DNA from: Halorubrum sp. JWXQ-INN 858
GTDB taxonomy: Archaea; Halobacteriota; Halobacteria; Halobacteriales; Haloferacaceae
Assembly: GCF_009806985.1 (NCBI RefSeq)
Contig: NZ_WUAX01000006.1
Location: forward strand, 288,248 to 352,247
Reading direction: 5' to 3'
Length of the DNA: 64,000 nucleotides
Part shown: positions 59,675-64,000 of the stretch, in pieces
Layout: each line of letters begins with the position of its first letter
Position numbering within the stretch: position 1 is the first letter of the stretch
Position numbers and translations under genes: made by a program
Notes under the pieces: model-generated
The model's database searches: none
What the model was told of the DNA's origin: nothing
The model's input: the letters and a program-made list of their open reading frames with translations, nothing else

Positions 59675-59680
59675 TTTTAA
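59675..59680 (+). promoter_or_regulatory. TATA-like element of a 59-aa membrane protein gene
   Basis: TTTTAA lies 26-31 bp before the ATG at 59706. Confidence 0.45.
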
Positions 59681-59705
59681 GCGCCGACGGCGGGACGACC
59701 GAGGC

Positions 59706-59885
59706 ATGCGTGACACCCTCGGTCTCGAAGGTATCGCCGGCGTCGTCGTGGTCTTCCTCGCGGTCGCCCTCCTGACGCTGTACGACCCCGTGATCGGGGC
59801 GGGCGTGATGATCCTCCTCGCCGGTCTCGCCCTGATCGCGAAGGGGCTCGCCGAATCCACGATGCGCGCGTTCGGCCTCAAGTAG
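59706..59885 (+). CDS. 59-residue membrane protein
   Basis: 59 residues with two hydrophobic helices: [20 protein letters not shown] and [25 protein letters not shown] haloarchaeal small protein of unknown role. The TATA-like element at leaderless spacing supports the start inside a longer open frame. It is the first of three tiny membrane protein genes in a row. Confidence 0.65.
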   Translation: MRDTLGLEGIAGVVVVFLAVALLTLYDPVIGAGVMILLAGLALIAKGLAESTMRAFGLK

Positions 59886-59989
59886 CGTGAGTAGGTGTCG
59901 TTCGACCCGTCGCTCGCCCGCCCGCTTCCCGGCGTCGTAGCGCCCCCTCGCTGCGAAAGGCTGATACCCGATGCTCTCCGCCGATGGGT

Positions 59990-60235
59990 ATGGGCAAGCT
60001 CCCTGCGTTCGCGGTCGAACTGCTCGAACTCCTGGTTCTCGTGCTCGGTGCCGCGGCCGCCTCCGTCGTCGGCATCGCGCTCGAGCGGTTCGGAACCGCC
60101 GCGGTCACCGGGGGCGACGTCGTCGTCGGGCTCTGGGCGGTCGGCATGGGCCTGGTGGCGCTGTACGTCGGGGTCGTCGCGCTCGGGTACGAACAGGTGC
60201 TGCCACGGCTCCGCGCGTTGAGCGGAGCGAACTGA
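59990..60235 (+). CDS. 81-residue membrane protein
   Basis: 81 residues from the ATG at 59990; the ATG at 59984 is two codons earlier, but TGATA at 59962-59966 gives better leaderless spacing to 59990. Two helices ([47 protein letters not shown]) with a basic C-terminus. No family was recognised. Confidence 0.6.
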   Translation: MGKLPAFAVELLELLVLVLGAAAASVVGIALERFGTAAVTGGDVVVGLWAVGMGLVALYVGVVALGYEQVLPRLRALSGAN

Positions 60236-60269
60236 TCCGGCGGACTGATCGGGGCGAACCGGCCGAGGC

Positions 60270-60410
60270 GGCGACCGGACGGCGACCTGACGGCGACCCG
60301 GTGACGACCGGACGGCGACCTGACGGAGACCTGGTGACGACCCGGTGACGCCTCGGTGACGCCTCGGTGACGACCGGACGGCGACCCGACGACGACCGGA
60401 CGGCGGCCCG
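60270..60410. repeat. GACCGGACGGCGACC-type intergenic repeat array
   Basis: The word GACGACCGGACGGCGACC (or close variants) recurs about four times, mixed with GGTGACGCCTC copies, filling most of the gap between two small membrane-protein genes. The period is irregular (about 20-45 bp). Confidence 0.6.
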
Positions 60411-60426
60411 ACCGCTCACCCGCGGC

Positions 60427-60431
60427 TTTTT
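60427..60431 (+). promoter_or_regulatory. T-rich promoter element of a 65-aa membrane protein gene
   Basis: TTTTT in GGCTTTTTGG lies 26-30 bp before the ATG at 60457. Confidence 0.35.
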
Positions 60432-60456
60432 GGTCGGTCCGAGTGAGGGGCCTCGT

Positions 60457-60654
60457 ATGGACGACTTGCTCACGAACTGGCTGCTCGGCCTGATCGCCGC
60501 CCTCCTCGCCGTGCTCGTGTTGAACACGACCGGTCAGGAGTTCTTGAACCCGCTCGACCCGATCGCGAACGTGCTCGCGCTCGTCACTTTCCTCTCGTTC
60601 GTCATCCTCACGGGCACGTTCCTCGTGTACACGGCGTCGTTCCGCAACGATTGA
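60457..60654 (+). CDS. 65-residue membrane protein
   Basis: 65 residues. Two helices (WLLGLIAALLAVLVLN and NVLALVTFLSFVILTGTFLVYTA) separated by TTGQEFLNPLDPIA. Acidic N-terminus, charged C-terminus (RND). Function unknown; a promoter-like T-run fits leaderless expression. Confidence 0.65.
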   Translation: MDDLLTNWLLGLIAALLAVLVLNTTGQEFLNPLDPIANVLALVTFLSFVILTGTFLVYTASFRND

Positions 60655-60714
60655 TCGGCCGCCGGCGTGGACGACGTGCTGACGGCGTCGCCGCCGCGAA
60701 CGTCCGAGCGCACC

Positions 60715-60719
60715 TTTTT
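60715..60719 (+). promoter_or_regulatory. T-rich promoter element of the aldo/keto reductase gene
   Basis: TTTTT lies 26-30 bp before the ATG at 60745. Confidence 0.35.
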
Positions 60720-60744
60720 GACGGCTCCCGCCGAGACGGATCGC

Positions 60745-61719
60745 ATGCAGTACACGACCCTCGGCGACACGGGCATGACGGTGTCGAAGATCTGTCTCGG
60801 CTGTATGAGCTTCGGTGACCCCGCGTGGCGCGACTGGGTGCTCGGCGAGGAGGAGGGGAAGGAGCTCGTCGAGCGCGCGCTCGAGCTCGGGGTGACGTTC
60901 TTCGACACCGCGAACATGTACTCGAACGGCGAGTCGGAGCGCGTGCTCGGGGAGGCGCTCGAAGGGCACCGCGACGAGGCCGTCGTCGCCACGAAGGGCT
61001 ACTTCCGGATGGACGAGTCGAACCCGAACTCCGGCGGCCTCTCGCGGAAGGCGATCGAGACGCAGCTCCAGGCGAGCCTCGATCGGCTCGGCATGGAGAC
61101 GGTCGACTTGTACCAGATCCACCGCTGGGACGACGAGACGCCGATCCGGGAGACGATGGCGGCGCTCGACGACGCGATCCGCCGCGGACAGGCCCGGTAC
61201 GTCGGGGCCTCCTCGATGTGGACCCACCAGTTCGCCGAGGCGCTCCACACGAGCGAGCGCCGGGGGCTCGACCGGTTCGTCACGATGCAGAACCACTACA
61301 ACCTCGTCTATCGCGAGGAGGAACGCGAAATGCTCCCGTACTGTGAGTCCCGCGGCGTCGGCGTGATGCCGTGGAGCCCGCTCGCGCGCGGCTACCTCAC
61401 GCGACCGGACGACGAGATCGACGCGACGCTCCGCGGCGAGACGGAGGAACACATGTACCGTCACCCGTACCGCGAGGGCGGCGGCCAGGAGATCAACGCG
61501 CGCGTCGCGGAGCTCGCCGACGAGAAGGGCGTGAAGATGGCTCAGATCGCGCTCGCGTGGCTGTTCCACAAGGAGTGGGTCGACACGCCCATCGTCGGGA
61601 CGACCAGCGTCGAACACCTCGAGGACGCCGTGGAGGCGCTCGACATCGATCTCTCGAGCTCGGACGTCGACTGGCTGGAGGAGCCGTACGAGCCGGTCCG
61701 CGTCTCGGGACACGACTGA
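60745..61719 (+). CDS. Aldo/keto reductase
   Basis: 324 residues from the ATG at 60745. The catalytic tetrad is present: Asp in VTFFDTANMY, Tyr in NMYSNGESE, Lys in VVATKGYF and His in LYQIHRWDDE. NADPH binding is indicated by MPWSPLARGYL and the late GTTSVEHLEDAVEAL. Close to YajO/Gcy-type reductases. The substrate is not evident. Confidence 0.92.
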   Translation: MQYTTLGDTGMTVSKICLGCMSFGDPAWRDWVLGEEEGKELVERALELGVTFFDTANMYSNGESERVLGEALEGHRDEAVVATKGYFRMDESNPNSGGLSRKAIETQLQASLDRLGMETVDLYQIHRWDDETPIRETMAALDDAIRRGQARYVGASSMWTHQFAEALHTSERRGLDRFVTMQNHYNLVYREEEREMLPYCESRGVGVMPWSPLARGYLTRPDDEIDATLRGETEEHMYRHPYREGGGQEINARVAELADEKGVKMAQIALAWLFHKEWVDTPIVGTTSVEHLEDAVEALDIDLSSSDVDWLEEPYEPVRVSGHD

Positions 61720-61835
61720 CCCGCTGATCGCGGCGATCCGACGGGAGACTTATAAAGAGAACGTCGCCGAGTGATAAGCGCACCGTCGACGCCGGAGCAA
61801 CAACCCTTTTCGGACGTGCTGCCGAATCGGGGTGC

Positions 61836-62291
61836 ATGGGAGAAGACGAGGACCCCGGAGCCGACGAGAACGAGCCACAGGACGGAGCCGACGGCGACGA
61901 CGCGACCGGCGAGGACGAGGAGAAGTCCTTCCGCGAGCGCGTCGAGGAGATCCGCGAGCGCCGAGAACAGGAGCGCGAGGAGGGCGACCGGCCGAGCCCG
62001 GAGGAGATGATGGGCGGCGGTCCCGGCGGGGCCGGTGGCCCGCCCGGCATGGGCGGCGGCGGCGGTGGCAACCCGTTCGCGCAGATGATGTCCGGCATGA
62101 TGGGCGGCGGTCCCGGCGGGGCCGGCGGCCCGCCCGGCATGGGTGGCGGTCCGGGCGGCCCCGGCGGCGACGCCGGCGCGGACGAGGTCGGCAACGAGGA
62201 GCTCGTCCGCGAGGTGCGCCAGCTCCGCGACGAGGTCCGCGACGCGACGCGCCAGCTGCAGCGGATCGCGCAGGCGCTCGAGGACGACTGA
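61836..62291 (+). CDS. Acidic protein with Gly-Pro-Met repeats and C-terminal coiled coil
   Basis: 151 residues. The N-terminus (1-30) is acidic, then a charged helix EEKSFRERVEEIRERREQEREEGD, a repeat region with two MMGGGPGGAGGPPGMGGG units (about 58-110), and a C-terminal coiled coil (ELVREVRQLRDEVRDATRQLQRIAQALE). Haloarchaeal proteins of this type exist but have no known function. CTTTTC 26-30 bp upstream is a weak TATA. The Met/Gly repeats recall chaperonin tails. Confidence 0.65.
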   Translation: MGEDEDPGADENEPQDGADGDDATGEDEEKSFRERVEEIRERREQEREEGDRPSPEEMMGGGPGGAGGPPGMGGGGGGNPFAQMMSGMMGGGPGGAGGPPGMGGGPGGPGGDAGADEVGNEELVREVRQLRDEVRDATRQLQRIAQALEDD

Positions 62292-62422
62292 GCGACGAGC
62301 GGCGGTTTTACTGATCGGCGAGCGACGGTTTCACTGATCGGCGAGCGGCGAGGTGCGTCTTTTCCGCGGTGGCGTTGACCGAGGCCGGGTCCCCGCCCAT
62401 CGCCACCCCGATCCCACCGCGG

Positions 62423-62429
62423 TTTATAA
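62423..62429 (+). promoter_or_regulatory. TATA box of menB
   Basis: TTTATAA lies 24-30 bp before the menB ATG at 62453, a clear leaderless promoter that selects this start over the ATG at 62369. Confidence 0.55.
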
Positions 62430-62452
62430 GTCCCCCCGACCGAGGTCGGGAC

Positions 62453-63364
62453 ATGGTTTCGGAGACCTTCGACCCCGACGCGTGGGAGCCCGTCACCGAC
62501 GAGTTCGACGACGTGACGTATCACCGCGCCGTCGACGTCCCGGCCGTGCGGATCGCGTTCGACCGGCCGGACGTGCGCAACGCCTTCCGGCCGGGGACCG
62601 TCGACGAGCTGTACGCGGCGCTCGACCACGCCCGCAAGCAGGCCGACGTCGGCTGCGTCCTCCTGACCGGCAACGGGCCGTCCGAGAAGGACGGCGGCTG
62701 GGCGTTCTGTGCGGGCGGCGACCAGTCGGTCCGGGGCGGGTCGGGCTACGAGTACCGCGACGACGACGAGGCAGGCGAGGACGACGACGACCTCGTTCGC
62801 GAGGCGCGCGCGGGGCGGCTCCACGTCCTCGAGGTCCAGCGGCTGATCCGGTTCATGCCCAAGCCCGTCGTCGCCGTCGTCCCGGGCTGGGCGGTCGGCG
62901 GCGGCCACTCGCTGCACGTGGTCTGTGACCTCACGCTCGCGAGCGAGGAGCACGCGAAGTTCCTCCAGACCGACCCCGACGTGGGCTCGTTCGACGGCGG
63001 GTTCGGTTCGGCGTACCTCGCACAGCAGATCGGCCAGAAGCGCGCTCGAGAAGTGTTCTTCAGGGGGAAGACCTACTCGGCAGCGGAGGCGGCCGACATG
63101 GGGATGGTAAACGAGGTGATCCCCCACACGGAGCTGGAGGCGGTCGCGCTGGAGTGGGCCGACGAGATGACCCGGAAGTCGCCGACGGCGATGCGGATGC
63201 TCAAGTACGCGTTCAACATGGCCGACGACGGCATGGTCGGCCAGCAGGTGTTCGCGGGCGAGGCGACCCGGCTCGCGTACATGACCGCGGAGGCACAGGA
63301 GGGACGCGACGCCTTCCTCGAGAAGCGCGAGCCGCGGTTCCGCGAGCACCCCTGGCACTACTGA
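62453..63364 (+). CDS. menB: 1,4-dihydroxy-2-naphthoyl-CoA synthase
   Basis: 303 residues. The crotonase fold shows VRIAFDRPDVRNAFRPGTVDELYAAL, GGWAFCAGGDQSVRG, VPGWAVGGGHSLHVVCDLTLASEEHAKFLQTDPDVGSFDGGFGSAYLA and KSPTAMRMLKYAFN, all MenB signatures. It closes the second ring in menaquinone synthesis. A haloarchaeal acidic insert (DDDEAGEDDDD) follows the GGDQSV loop. Other men genes are not in the window. An IS200/IS605-type element begins within about 30 bp of its stop. Confidence 0.93.
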   Translation: MVSETFDPDAWEPVTDEFDDVTYHRAVDVPAVRIAFDRPDVRNAFRPGTVDELYAALDHARKQADVGCVLLTGNGPSEKDGGWAFCAGGDQSVRGGSGYEYRDDDEAGEDDDDLVREARAGRLHVLEVQRLIRFMPKPVVAVVPGWAVGGGHSLHVVCDLTLASEEHAKFLQTDPDVGSFDGGFGSAYLAQQIGQKRAREVFFRGKTYSAAEAADMGMVNEVIPHTELEAVALEWADEMTRKSPTAMRMLKYAFNMADDGMVGQQVFAGEATRLAYMTAEAQEGRDAFLEKREPRFREHPWHY

Positions 63365-63414
63365 CCCACGGCGTCATGCCCGGTCTGCACGGTTACGGAG
63401 AATCAAGGAGAAAG

Positions 63415-63434
63415 CCTCGCGCTTTAGCGCGGGG
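63415..63434 (+). repeat. Subterminal hairpin before the tnpB gene
   Basis: CCTCGCGC at 63415-63422 pairs with GCGCGGGG at 63427-63434 around a TTTA loop, one G-T pair. Similar hairpins accompany IS200/IS605-type elements of haloarchaea. TTAC at 63393-63396 would be a suitable insertion tetranucleotide just outside a left end. Confidence 0.55.
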
Positions 63435-63540
63435 ATGAATCCGACACTACCCTTCACAGTCCGCCGTTCGATGGCACGGCTGGATATTCCACGCTGCCCC
63501 AATCCAATCCTTCAAGTAAGTTTGTCTACATAGGTTACAT

Positions 63541-64000
63541 ATGGCGAAACAGGTCGTTACTCGCACCTACACTGCGTCCATACGGAACCAGTCTCGGGTG
63601 CAAGACGACCTTGATTCGCTCGGGTTCGCAGCCAGTAAACTCTGGAACGTCGGCCGGTGGACGTGTAGTCGAATCTGGGATGAAATCGATCACATTCCCA
63701 ACCACAACGAACTCACCACGTACCTCAAAAACCACGAACGCTATGATGACCTCCATTCTCAGTCAAGTCAGCGCGTCCTTCAAGAACTCGCTGAGGCGTT
63801 TAACGGCTGGTACGGCAAACGACGCAACGGAGATACACGAGCGAACCCGCCCGGCTACCGCAAACGCGGCGACGAGCATCCGCGTTCCACAGTCACGTTC
63901 AAGCAGAAAGGCTTCAAACTCGACACCCAGTACGACCGAGTTCGACTCTCACAAGGATCGAACCTGAAAGAGTATTGGTCAGATTTCGTCCTGTGCAAGT
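63541..64000 (+). CDS. tnpB: IS200/IS605-family TnpB (OrfB), 3' truncated by window end
   Basis: The frame is open from the ATG at 63541 to the last base, giving 153 codons. The translation begins MAKQVVTRTYTASIRNQ, followed by LDSLGFAASKLWNVGRWTCSRIWDE, SSQRVLQELAEAFNGWYGKR and PPGYRKRGDEHPRSTVTFKQKGFKL, which is the N-terminal part of haloarchaeal OrfB/TnpB proteins. TnpB proteins are RNA-guided endonucleases of IS elements; the RuvC and zinc-finger regions lie beyond the window. No tnpA is visible between menB and this gene. The base composition is less GC-rich than that of menB. Confidence 0.85.
   Translation, partial: MAKQVVTRTYTASIRNQSRVQDDLDSLGFAASKLWNVGRWTCSRIWDEIDHIPNHNELTTYLKNHERYDDLHSQSSQRVLQELAEAFNGWYGKRRNGDTRANPPGYRKRGDEHPRSTVTFKQKGFKLDTQYDRVRLSQGSNLKEYWSDFVLCK

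Noticed and set aside
1..64000. tRNA or rRNA genes
   Set aside because: Scanned by eye for T-arm-like GGTTCGAATC words and rRNA motifs; nothing convincing was found. A tRNA search program would be decisive.

Overview
The window is chromosomal DNA of a halophilic archaeon (class Halobacteria; a Halorubrum-like genus is my inference). The evidence is very high GC with G/C-rich third positions, strongly acidic predicted proteins, archaeal signature genes (aIF-1A, RibL, splicing endonuclease, archaeal TrpS, archaeal MtaB), TATA elements 25-31 bp before start codons with no leader, and many gene families known mainly from haloarchaea. About 67 protein genes are supported. I saw no rRNA, tRNA or CRISPR array.

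Layout. 1-4.4 kb: tail of an HD phosphohydrolase, an amidohydrolase, a VTT/DedA membrane protein, thymidine kinase and a receiver-PAS regulator. 4.5-9.2 kb: a fixABC(X) electron-bifurcating flavoprotein operon, with ferredoxin FixX fused to FixC, plus a trailing unknown gene. 9.3-18 kb: an HTH-GNAT fusion, a chemotaxis-type transducer, a membrane-bound HTH protein, moaA, an aspartate-repeat Tat lipoprotein, small haloarchaeal proteins and moaB. 18-22.1 kb: the tryptophan operon trpDFEG (minus strand), with two TGTACA boxes abutting its TATA element. 22.2-26.5 kb: a stretch that looks lower in GC, holding small redox/zinc proteins and a divergent Lrp-TrkA_C regulator / APC-Usp transporter pair. 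26.5-43 kb: a dense housekeeping block (deoC, beta-CASP nuclease, trpS, endA, DHH phosphoesterase, JAMM protease, ribL, half-CtaA/CtaB fusion, AIR-synthase-like protein, regulators, mtaB). 43-48.6 kb: a second Lrp-TrkA_C / APC-Usp set with a stand-alone Usp, then NAD kinase. 48.6-53 kb: larC, gpmI and an ArsR-type regulator. 53-54.8 kb: a small accessory island (GAF-winged helix protein, frameshifted TnpB remnant, DUF5789-like protein). 54.9-63.4 kb: transporter, MBL enzymes, aIF-1A, tiny membrane proteins, aldo/keto reductase and menB. The window ends inside an IS200/IS605-type TnpB gene preceded by a hairpin.

The themes worth follow-up are: (i) the TRP-box-like operator on trpDFEG; (ii) two paralogous sensor-regulator/transporter modules; (iii) recurrent in-frame short tandem repeats that build acidic or His-rich low-complexity segments into otherwise ordinary enzymes (Tdk, transducer, MoaB, TrpE, EndA), with related repeats in intergenic gaps; and (iv) an almost pure Asp-repeat exported lipoprotein. 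I found no clearly new defence or mobile system. Family names rest on recognition of motifs and were not checked against databases.
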